From the IMG/VR virus record IMGVR_UViG_3300046010_005167, positions 1 through 22,186 of that record: a stretch of DNA of 22,186 nt. One strand, written 5' to 3'. The stretch's first letter is position 1. Each line of letters opens with the position of its first letter. The position numbers and the translations under genes were made by a program. Below the pieces are notes generated by a model that did no database searches, was not told the DNA's origin, and saw only the letters and a program-made list of their open reading frames with translations. The DNA is from a virus. This document shows positions 16,057-22,186 of the stretch, in pieces.

Positions 16057-16632
16057 ATGTCAACCAAAAAACGTGTCAGAAATCATTATGTCAATAACAA
16101 ACTGTTGCTCGAAGAAATGATCAAGTATCGTGAAAAGGTTTTGGCGTCAAAAGAAAACGGCACCCAGAAACCTCAGATTACAAACTTCATCGGTCAATGT
16201 TTGATGTTGATTGCTCAACGTGTTTCACACAAACCGAACTTCTCAAACTACTCCTATAGAGAAGAAATGATTTCTGATGGGATTGAAAATTGCATCATGT
16301 ATATTGACAACTTCGATCCTGCGAAATCTTCTAATCCGTTTGCATACTTTACTCAAATCATACATTTTGCGTTCATTCGACGTATTCAAAAAGAAAAGAA
16401 ACAACAATACATCAAGATCAAAAACATGCAAAATAGTTTTGTATTCAGTGAGTTGCAAGATTCACTAGCACATGATAATGATGGTGGGGGTATGAACAGT
16501 AACTTCTTTGATAACGAAATCACTAGCGAGTTCGTGCGTTCATTCGAATCTAGTTTAGAGAAAAAGAAAACGGCAGCAGCAGCGAAGCAAGGTGTAGAGA
16601 AGTTCATGAACCCGGTTGACGAAACAGAATAA
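16057..16632 (+). CDS. 55: Late transcription sigma factor gp55
   Basis: A 191-aa protein (T4 gp55: 185 aa). It begins like the T4 protein with NHYVNNKLLLEEMIKY. It contains IGQCLMLIAQRVSHKPNFSNY, the strongly conserved EEMISDGIENCI followed by NFDPAKSSNPFAYFTQI, and a basic stretch RRIQKEKKQQ, corresponding to sigma region 2. gp55 directs host RNA polymerase to TATAAATA boxes, of which this window has three exact copies and two one-base variants. The C-terminal end VEKFMNPVDETE does not show a clear copy of the SLDFLYE-type clamp-binding tail of T4. It probably lies in the uvsY transcription unit, 31 bases after orf138. Its last codons contain the -35 box of the gene 47 promoter. Confidence 0.94.
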   Translation: MSTKKRVRNHYVNNKLLLEEMIKYREKVLASKENGTQKPQITNFIGQCLMLIAQRVSHKPNFSNYSYREEMISDGIENCIMYIDNFDPAKSSNPFAYFTQIIHFAFIRRIQKEKKQQYIKIKNMQNSFVFSELQDSLAHDNDGGGMNSNFFDNEITSEFVRSFESSLEKKKTAAAAKQGVEKFMNPVDETE

Positions 16633-16643
16633 CATGTTATGAT
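16616..16643 (+). promoter_or_regulatory. Sigma70-like extended -10 promoter for gene 47 operon
   Basis: TTGACG (16616-16621), a 16-base spacer, and TATGAT (16638-16643), with TG at 16635-16636 one base upstream of the hexamer. The -35 lies inside the last codons of gene 55. The core TGTTATGAT and the following ACTAGG and TAGGAGTT resemble the uvsY promoter-leader. It would drive 47, 46 and the genes to folE. Confidence 0.78.
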
Positions 16644-16669
16644 GTGTCAAACTAGGTATAGGAGTTTCA

Positions 16670-17728
16670 ATGAAAATTGCTTTAATAACAGACACTCACT
16701 GGGGTATCCGTGGGGACGTTGTGGCGTTCCACGATTATTTCAAGCGATCTGTTGACGAGTTCTTCCTTCCGGAACTCAGAAAAAGAAATATTAAACAAAT
16801 TGTGCATTTGGGTGACTTGGTTGATCGTCGTAAGTTCATCAACTATATGACCGCCCATAGGTTGCGTAAAGATTTCCTAGAGCCTGTCAACAACGAATTT
16901 CAGTTGGACATTATCATCGGGAATCATGACACTTACTATAAAAACACGAATGAACTAAACGCCTTGCGTGAAATCGTCATGGGTAAGTATAACAACATCA
17001 ACGTTTACAGTAATTCCCATGTGAGAGATTTTGATGGTGTTGAGGTGCTGTATGTTCCGTGGATTTGTGACGATAACTCTAAGCAAACAATCGAAATGAT
17101 TGAAGCAACCAATGCACAGATATGCTTTGGTCACCTCGAACTTACAGGTTTCGAAATGTATAAAGGTCATATGTCCGACCATGGTCATGGGCATGAACTG
17201 TTCGATAAGTTTGACGTTGTTTGCAGTGGTCATTATCATCACAAATCTGATAACAAAAACATCCATTACCTCGGTGCGTTTGCAGAGTTTACATGGACAG
17301 ATTATGACGACCCTAGAGGGTTCCATGTATTCGACACTGAAACCCGTGAACTAGAGTTCATTCAAAATCCTTTCAAAATGTTTTTGAAGATATGGTATGA
17401 CGATATAAACAAAAACATTGACGAAGTAATACTACATAATCACGATGTAAAGGGTAAAATCGTCAAAATCATTGTGAAGAACAAAACAAACCCATATTGG
17501 TTTGACTTGTTCATCGACAAAATTGAAAACAATGCTCCGATGGACATGCAGGTAATTGAAGATAACTTGCAATTAGATTTGGAGAATGATGACGTTGTTA
17601 GTGAAGCAGAAGATACGATTTCTATTTTCAAAAACTACATTGGTCAACTCAATTTAGAGGGAACCAAGAAAGAAAAACTTGAAAAGACAATCGTTGAACT
17701 ATATCAAGAGGCAATCGCTATTCTATGA
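16670..17728 (+). CDS. 47: Recombination nuclease subunit gp47 (Mre11/SbcD family)
   Basis: A 352-aa metallophosphoesterase (T4 gp47: 339 aa). Metal-binding motifs are complete: DTHWG with Asp8 and His10, HLGDLVDRR with Asp49, IGNHDTY with Asn85 and His86, then CFGHLELTG and CSGHYHHKSD. With gp46 it makes the Mre11-Rad50-like complex that resects DNA ends for recombination-dependent replication. AGGAG (16660-16664) lies five bases before the ATG. The stop overlaps the gene 46 start (ATGA), so the two subunits are coupled. It is the first gene behind the promoter at 16616. Confidence 0.97.
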   Translation: MKIALITDTHWGIRGDVVAFHDYFKRSVDEFFLPELRKRNIKQIVHLGDLVDRRKFINYMTAHRLRKDFLEPVNNEFQLDIIIGNHDTYYKNTNELNALREIVMGKYNNINVYSNSHVRDFDGVEVLYVPWICDDNSKQTIEMIEATNAQICFGHLELTGFEMYKGHMSDHGHGHELFDKFDVVCSGHYHHKSDNKNIHYLGAFAEFTWTDYDDPRGFHVFDTETRELEFIQNPFKMFLKIWYDDINKNIDEVILHNHDVKGKIVKIIVKNKTNPYWFDLFIDKIENNAPMDMQVIEDNLQLDLENDDVVSEAEDTISIFKNYIGQLNLEGTKKEKLEKTIVELYQEAIAIL

Positions 17729-19437
17729 TTTTATTCAAAAAAATACGATGGAAGAATCTGTTATCAACAGGTAACATCTTTACTGAACTAGACCTTCTAG
17801 AAAACAAAACAACTCTTATTGTCGGTGAAAACGGCGCAGGTAAATCAACTATTCTTGATGCTCTGTCTTTCGGTTTGTTCAATAAACCTTTTCGGAAGGT
17901 CAATAAACCTCAACTGTTGAACAGCATCACGAAGAAGGATTTGGTTGTCGAGATTGAATTTCAAATCAATCAAAACAACTACAAAGTTGTTCGCGGCATC
18001 AAACCTAACATCTTTGAATTGTATCGTGATGGTAAACTGCTCAATCAAGACGCTGCAGCACGCGACTATCAAGAAGTTCTAGAAAAACAAATTCTGAAAA
18101 TCAACCACAAGTCATTCTGTCAAGTGGTTGTTCTTGGTTCGGCGTCATTTGTTCCGTTCATGCAGTTGCCTGCACAATCACGTAGAGAAATAATTGAGGA
18201 TCTCCTAGACCTTCAAATTTTCACATCTATGAATTTGTTGTTAAAGGAAAAGGTATTGACCAATTCGACCGCAATCAAGGATTGTGAAAGCGACAAAAAG
18301 ATTCTTAAAGCAAAACTTGATTTCTTTCAGAAACATCTTGAAAGTGTGCAGACGAATAATGTTCTGCTGATTGAAGAAAAGCAAAGCAAGATTGATTCTA
18401 CTGGCAAATTAATTGACGATGCAAATGTAGAGATTGATGAAATAATCTCCGCAAGCGATGCATTGAAAGAAAAATTGTCTGATCAACACACAATGAAAGC
18501 AAGGTTGCAAAAACTAGATCAACTGAAAACGCAACTCAAATCAAAGATTGACAATGCGTCAAAAACTATCAACTTCTTCCATGACAATGATAATTGCCCC
18601 ACATGCAAGCAAGGTATTGATCATGACTTTAAAACTGAAACGATCAAAACCAAAAGCACACAAATCACCGAAGTTGAAAATGGGTTGAACAAACTAGAAG
18701 AAGAACGTTTAAAAGTCCTGAACAAATTAGAAGAATACAGTAAGATAAATAATGATCTTCATGACTTGAATTTGAAACTTTCGCAACTAAATACTAAGAT
18801 CTCTGGTTGGAATGATAATATCCGTGAATGGACGAAAGAAATCAAATCAATTCAAGAGAAATCTCAAACATCACAAAACGTCCAAGACATCGAACAAATC
18901 AAAAAAGATTTGAAAGACATTGAAATCAACTTCAATGAACTGCATGATGAAAAGGTTGTATTAGCGACTGCTGCATCAATTCTAAAAGATGGCGGCATCA
19001 AAGCAAAGATAATCAAACAATATATTCCGATCATCAATAAGTTCATTAATAAGTATTTGACTTCGATGGATTTCTTTGTTAACTTCGAATTGAATGAACA
19101 ATTTGACGAAACAATCAAATCTAGATTCCGTGACGAGTTCAGTTATGCATCGTTCTCAGAAGGTGAAAAGATGCGTATCAACCTTGCGATTCTATTTACT
19201 TGGAGAGCAATCTCTAAACTTCGCAATTCGATCAACACGAATCTGCTCATTATGGATGAAGTGTTTGACAGTTCACTTGACAGTAATGGGACCGATGAAT
19301 TTTTCAAGATCCTGCAATCACTAACTGCAGACACTAATACGTTCATCATCAGTCACAAAACTGATCAGTTGTATGACAAGTTTGAGAAAGTCGTTAAGTT
19401 CGAAAAACATAAAAACTTCTCTAAAATGGCAGCGTAA
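17725..19437 (+). CDS. 46: Recombination ATPase subunit gp46 (Rad50/SbcC family)
   Basis: A 570-aa SMC-like ATPase (T4 gp46: 560 aa). It has Walker A GENGAGKST (34-42) and a Q-loop region near SFCQVVVLGS (about 130-139). Two coiled-coil arms (about 175-285 and 305-410) flank a zinc hook CPTC (291-294). The ABC signature FSEGE (477-481), Walker B LLIMDE (507-512) and H-loop His544 follow. Everything needed for ATP-driven clamp action with gp47 is present. The arms are much shorter than in cellular Rad50, as usual in T4-like phages. Gene 47 overlaps its start, and AAGGAG of the next gene begins within its stop region. Confidence 0.97.
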   Translation: MILFKKIRWKNLLSTGNIFTELDLLENKTTLIVGENGAGKSTILDALSFGLFNKPFRKVNKPQLLNSITKKDLVVEIEFQINQNNYKVVRGIKPNIFELYRDGKLLNQDAAARDYQEVLEKQILKINHKSFCQVVVLGSASFVPFMQLPAQSRREIIEDLLDLQIFTSMNLLLKEKVLTNSTAIKDCESDKKILKAKLDFFQKHLESVQTNNVLLIEEKQSKIDSTGKLIDDANVEIDEIISASDALKEKLSDQHTMKARLQKLDQLKTQLKSKIDNASKTINFFHDNDNCPTCKQGIDHDFKTETIKTKSTQITEVENGLNKLEEERLKVLNKLEEYSKINNDLHDLNLKLSQLNTKISGWNDNIREWTKEIKSIQEKSQTSQNVQDIEQIKKDLKDIEINFNELHDEKVVLATAASILKDGGIKAKIIKQYIPIINKFINKYLTSMDFFVNFELNEQFDETIKSRFRDEFSYASFSEGEKMRINLAILFTWRAISKLRNSINTNLLIMDEVFDSSLDSNGTDEFFKILQSLTADTNTFIISHKTDQLYDKFEKVVKFEKHKNFSKMAA

Positions 19438-19447
19438 GGAGTAACCC

Positions 19448-19630
19448 ATGGAATACGGAATAAAACTAGGTGATGGATCTTGGATGCAATTTCTCAGTGA
19501 ATATCACAACAACAAAAAGGCGTTGACTTTCAGATCGCATGAAGAAGCGGAAATATACGCACAGAATATTGAATTGAGAAACTTTGTTATTGAGGCATAT
19601 GATGATTCTAAATCTTCTGCAAGAAAGTGA
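19448..19630 (+). CDS. Small protein of unknown function (60 aa)
   Basis: A 60-aa protein with a good ribosome site, AGGAG six bases before ATG 19448, directly after gene 46. Its N-terminal pattern, YGIKLGDGSWMQFLSEY, then an ALTFRSHEEAEIYAQN helix-like part and NFVIEAYDD, suggests a compact folded domain rather than a random frame. I do not recognise a family. The last 29 bases overlap the likely start of the deformylase-like gene in another frame, which implies coupled translation. It has no membrane segment or cysteine. Confidence 0.62.
   Translation: MEYGIKLGDGSWMQFLSEYHNNKKALTFRSHEEAEIYAQNIELRNFVIEAYDDSKSSARK
19592..19595 (+). promoter_or_regulatory. Ribosome binding site deciding the deformylase-like start
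   Basis: GAGG six bases before ATG 19602 and three bases before ATG 19599. It favours 19602 and excludes the in-frame TTG at 19584. It lies inside the end of the 60-aa gene. Confidence 0.55.
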
Positions 19631-20225
19631 TCCTAGGTTGAAAGAAGGGGCAACGATCAAATTTGACGTTGCCAATCCTCCGATTAATCAAATTGATTGG
19701 AAACCGATTGACCCTGTAAAACTCGCAATTGATCTGACAGAAACAATGCTAAATGGCAATGGTATGGGGTTGTCAGCGCCTCAGGTTGGTATTCCGTTCA
19801 ATGTTTTCGTCATCAAATCAAATCCTGTGATCGCAGTTTTTAATCCTAAAATCGTTGACAAAAGCACAGAACAAATTTATCTTGAAGAAACGTCCTTGAC
19901 AACTCCAGGATTATCTGTTAAAATCAAACGACCTAAGAAAATCAAAGTTCGTTACACTATGCCCAATGGTGAAACAGTGACTGAAATTTATGATGGATTG
20001 ACTTCTCGTATTTTCCAGCATCAAATGGATTATCTTGAAGGTGTGCTGTTTACGCAACGTGCGTCACTTTATCACAGAGAAAAAGCGTTTAAAGATCAGA
20101 AAAAACTTTTAACTTCGCTAAATAAACCGAAACCTCAACTAATACTTAATAACAATGCCCATGTAGGAGGAAAACCATGGCAAGATACGTCTCAACAAAA
20201 ACCTATAAGCAAATTGGTCCTGTAG
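19602..20225 (+). CDS. Peptide deformylase-like protein with degenerate active site
   Basis: A 207-aa protein starting MILNLLQESDPRL, as many deformylases do. Motif 1 is intact: GMGLSAPQ (54-61). Motif 2, normally EGCLS with the metal-ligand Cys, reads ETSLT (96-100), so Ser98 replaces Cys. Motif 3, normally HExDH, reads HQMDY (140-144): the catalytic Glu is Gln and the second metal His is Tyr. Only His140 remains of the metal site. The rest of the fold still looks good (VFNPKIV, RPKKIKVRYT, YLEGVLF), with no stop or frameshift, so it may be a conserved pseudoenzyme rather than a decaying gene. The C-terminal tail past about 165 is unusual, and its last 49 bases overlap queD. ATG 19599 is an alternative start. 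Confidence 0.85.
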   Translation: MILNLLQESDPRLKEGATIKFDVANPPINQIDWKPIDPVKLAIDLTETMLNGNGMGLSAPQVGIPFNVFVIKSNPVIAVFNPKIVDKSTEQIYLEETSLTTPGLSVKIKRPKKIKVRYTMPNGETVTEIYDGLTSRIFQHQMDYLEGVLFTQRASLYHREKAFKDQKKLLTSLNKPKPQLILNNNAHVGGKPWQDTSQQKPISKLVL

Positions 20226-20635
20226 CATACCGCCAATGGCGTGCTGACAGTCATTGTAACCTGATCCACGGTTATGCACTTTCATTCCATTTAGAATTTG
20301 AATCTGATACACTCGATGCCCGCAATTGGGTGGTCGACTTCGGAGGATTGAGACCACTCAAGGGTATGCTTGAAGATTGGTTTGACCATACACTTCTAGT
20401 TGCAGAAGATGATCCAAAGAAAGAAGATTTACTCGAACTAGGCAAGAAAGGTCTTGCGAAAATCACACTAGTTGAAAAGACAGGGTGTGAAGGTATCGCA
20501 GATTTCCTATATGACTACATCAATGAACAGTTCCTTCCCACCTATGGTTGGGGTGGCAGAGTTTGGTGTTGCAAAGTCGAAGTTCGTGAAACTGATGCAA
20601 ATATGGCAATGAGAGTGGGTCACCGCGGTGAGTAA
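20177..20635 (+). CDS. queD: QueD-like 6-carboxytetrahydropterin synthase
   Basis: A 152-aa member of the QueD/PTPS family. Seen: SHCNLIHGY (25-33) with the catalytic Cys27 and His31, FDHTLL with Asp70/His71, CEGIADF with Glu105 and VEVRET with Glu136, all at family positions. Two expected zinc-ligand His are Tyr here: AYR (Tyr18) instead of AHR, and HGY (Tyr33) instead of HGH. This may mark a phage subfamily with another metal site or a different activity. In the known pathway QueD turns the FolE product into 6-carboxytetrahydropterin, which QueE uses. A perfect AGGAGG (20165-20170) lies six bases before the ATG. It overlaps the deformylase-like gene by 49 bases and queE by 8. Confidence 0.85.
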   Translation: MARYVSTKTYKQIGPVAYRQWRADSHCNLIHGYALSFHLEFESDTLDARNWVVDFGGLRPLKGMLEDWFDHTLLVAEDDPKKEDLLELGKKGLAKITLVEKTGCEGIADFLYDYINEQFLPTYGWGGRVWCCKVEVRETDANMAMRVGHRGE

Positions 20636-21476
20636 AATTAAAGTATCGGAGCTATTTTATTCTCTCCAAGGTGAAGGAAAATACATCGGTGTCCCATCAA
20701 TTTTTCTCCGCACTTTCGGATGTAATTTCACATGCGATGGATTTGGAATGCGCCGATTTGAAAAGAGTGTTGAGAGATTCAACGTCAATCCTGACAACTA
20801 CAGCGATTACAAGCAACTACCTCTCGTCAATACAGGATGCGACTCGTATGCATCATGGGACCCGAGATTCAAACACCTTTCCCCTATGCTCACTGTCGAA
20901 GCAATCGTGGACGAAATGCAGCGGTTACTCCCGGACAACAAGTTCGGTCGTGACCAGCACCTCATCATCACTGGCGGCGAACCCCTACTTGGGTGGCAAA
21001 AATCTTTCCCGTCTCTCATTGACGAAATCATCAACCGAAAGATGGGTCTCACTGACATTACCTTTGAAACTAATGGAACCCAGACATTACATTCTGACTT
21101 CCATGAATACTTGACAAACCTTTCAGATCATGTTAAAGTAACATGGTCGGTATCTGCTAAGTTGACAGTTTCTGGTGAAGCATGGAATGAGGCAATCAAA
21201 CCTGCTGTTGTCAGTAACTACATGACTGTCCGCAAAAGCGATACCTATTTGAAATTTGTTGTTGCCAATATTGATGACATTAACGACGTGCATCAGGCAG
21301 TAGCAGAATACAAAGATTACGGTGTCGATGTGCCTGTTTATTTGATGCCTGTTGGCGGAACAAACAACACTTACATTATGAACGAGCGTGCAGTTGCAGA
21401 TTTCTGCAGAGACAATGGATTCAGATTCAGTCCTCGCATTCAAGTGCCGCTCTACAAAAACGCATGGGGAACCTAG
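20628..21476 (+). CDS. queE: QueE-like 7-carboxy-7-deazaguanine synthase (radical SAM)
   Basis: A 282-aa radical SAM protein with a GTG start (20628) inside the end of queD. The N-terminus is typical of QueE: VSELFYSLQGEGKYIGVPSIFLR. The iron-sulfur cluster region reads GCNFTCDGFG, giving Cys32 and Cys36. The third Cys of a CxxxCxxC motif is missing at 39; the next candidate is Cys71 in VNTGCDSYASWD. So the site is split by an insert of about 34 residues. The SAM-binding GGEP motif (ITGGEPLLGWQ, about 113-123) and TFETNGTQ are present. QueE converts 6-carboxytetrahydropterin to 7-carboxy-7-deazaguanine, the precursor of preQ0. The folE start follows the stop by one base. Confidence 0.88.
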   Translation: MSKIKVSELFYSLQGEGKYIGVPSIFLRTFGCNFTCDGFGMRRFEKSVERFNVNPDNYSDYKQLPLVNTGCDSYASWDPRFKHLSPMLTVEAIVDEMQRLLPDNKFGRDQHLIITGGEPLLGWQKSFPSLIDEIINRKMGLTDITFETNGTQTLHSDFHEYLTNLSDHVKVTWSVSAKLTVSGEAWNEAIKPAVVSNYMTVRKSDTYLKFVVANIDDINDVHQAVAEYKDYGVDVPVYLMPVGGTNNTYIMNERAVADFCRDNGFRFSPRIQVPLYKNAWGT

Positions 21477-21477
21477 A

Positions 21478-22155
21478 ATGATTTCTAAAGTTATCAAAGA
21501 TCGTATCGAAACTTCTGGCGGACGCTACTTTGCGTCTGACAACATTTCACAGTATATTAATCCAGAAGAACATGATATGTTGATCGCGGAGTTGACTGAT
21601 AAGTTCAATAGTGTTCTGGATTCATTGATTATTGATCGTGCAAAGGATCCGAACTCACAAGGGACCGGTAAACGTCTAGCAAAGATGTATGTCAACGAAA
21701 TCATGGCGGGTCGATATGAACCGCAACCTGATGTTGCAGCATTTCCTAACGATGGTTACAACAAATATACAGGTATGCTTGTTGTTCGTTCTGAAATTAA
21801 ATCTCTTTGTTCACATCATCACCAACCTGTCAAGGGTGTTGCATATATCGGAGTCATTCCAGGTGAAAAAGTCATCGGTTTGTCTAAATACAGTAGAATC
21901 GCACAATGGTGTGCAAGACGAGGAACCTTGCAGGAAGAACTGTGCAACGAAGTCGCCAACCAAATTCGTAAAGCAACTAGCAGTGATGACATTGGTGTTT
22001 ATATCGCTGCTACTCATGGATGCTGCGAAAATCGCGGTATTATGGCACACTCTTCATTGACGCAAACGACTGTATTACATGGTGCGTTCCATCAACCTGA
22101 TGTGAAAAAAGAATTCTTCGATTCTATAAAACTACAAGAAATGCATATCAAGTAA
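21478..22155 (+). CDS. folE: GTP cyclohydrolase I (FolE)
   Basis: A 225-aa enzyme starting MISKVIKDRIETSGG; an in-frame extension into queE is rejected because this ATG directly follows the queE stop. The type I cyclohydrolase core is clear: MLVVRSEIKSLCSHHHQPVK (100-119), GEKVIGLSKYSRI (129-141), LQEELCNEV (151-159) and ATHGCCENRGI (178-188). Zinc ligands Cys111, His114 (or 113) and Cys182 are present. The usual CEHH reads CSHH, a Glu-to-Ser change. The enzyme opens GTP to dihydroneopterin triphosphate, the first step for QueD and QueE, so the three genes form one pathway. The remaining 31 bases of the window contain no recognisable feature. Confidence 0.92.
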   Translation: MISKVIKDRIETSGGRYFASDNISQYINPEEHDMLIAELTDKFNSVLDSLIIDRAKDPNSQGTGKRLAKMYVNEIMAGRYEPQPDVAAFPNDGYNKYTGMLVVRSEIKSLCSHHHQPVKGVAYIGVIPGEKVIGLSKYSRIAQWCARRGTLQEELCNEVANQIRKATSSDDIGVYIAATHGCCENRGIMAHSSLTQTTVLHGAFHQPDVKKEFFDSIKLQEMHIK

Positions 22156-22186
22156 TTTTATACCAGTCGATATATTTTTCACTCCT

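Noticed and set aside
18744-18751. GATAAATA inside gene 46
   Set aside because: It lies in the middle of the coding sequence with no gene start within several hundred bases, so chance in AT-rich coding DNA is enough.
21388-21477. Extended start of folE within queE
   Set aside because: The extra 30 residues are translated queE sequence in another frame, and ATG 21478 follows the queE stop and begins like other FolE proteins.
1-22186. tRNA genes, CRISPR arrays, insertion sequences or homing endonucleases
   Set aside because: No cloverleaf-like stretch, regular direct repeat, terminal inverted repeat or endonuclease motif was seen; the genes are contiguous and uninterrupted.

Overview
This window is a dense block of a T4-like (tevenvirus-superfamily) myovirus genome. 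Every gene is on the + strand. The order is close to the conserved T4 late module followed by the recombination module: 14-15-16-17-18-19-20-67-(68 position)-small beta protein-21-22-23-tail-tube-like-uvsY-uvsW-orf138-55-47-46-orf60-PDF-like-queD-queE-folE. The short major capsid protein (449 aa), the tail-tube-like gene directly after gene 23, and the compact 55-47-46 cluster fit the cyanophage / alphaproteobacterial-phage branch of T4-like viruses better than the enterobacterial branch. The host cannot be read from this sequence. Base composition is moderately AT-rich by eye.

Layout. 1-3635: neck (14, partial at the left edge), tail sheath stabilizer (15) and terminase (16, 17). 3636-6634: tail sheath (18) and tail tube (19), each behind its own late promoter, closed by a strong terminator at 6680-6711. 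6729-10655: head assembly set of portal (20), acidic core protein (67), a modular lysine-rich protein in the gene 68 position, a beta-rich 121-aa protein and the prohead protease (21). 10674-13137: scaffold (22) and major capsid (23), each behind TATAAATA, closed by a second terminator. 13142-13694: a tail-tube-family gene behind CATAAATA. 13689-16632: uvsY, uvsW, an Sm-like-looking orf and the late sigma factor 55. 16616-22155: the 47/46 nuclease-ATPase, a 60-aa orf, a deformylase-like protein and queD-queE-folE.

Regulation is readable in the sequence. Structural genes 18, 19, 22, 23 and the tube-like gene carry NATAAATA late boxes, and the sigma factor expected to read them (gp55) is encoded in the same window. 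The recombination and metabolic genes instead follow two sigma70-like extended -10 promoters, in front of uvsY and gene 47, with the same TGTTATRAT core. Many genes overlap by ATGA or a few bases, so translational coupling is likely. No intergenic gap exceeds about 100 bases, so there is no long gene-free stretch.

How the genes work together: gp22, gp67 and the gene-68-position protein would form the core around which gp23 assembles on the gp20 portal. gp21 then cleaves the core and gp23, and gp16/gp17 package DNA. gp18/gp19/gp15/gp14 complete tail and neck. UvsY/UvsW/46/47 supply recombination-dependent replication. FolE-QueD-QueE form the first steps of 7-deazaguanine (preQ0) synthesis, which in phages usually points to DNA base modification.

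The most unusual points are: a deformylase homologue that has lost nearly all its metal-site residues (Cys to Ser, HExDH to HQxDY); its neighbour QueD with Tyr at two expected zinc-ligand His positions; and a modular protein in the gene 68 position whose blocks are separated by acidic sites resembling gp21 cleavage sites.
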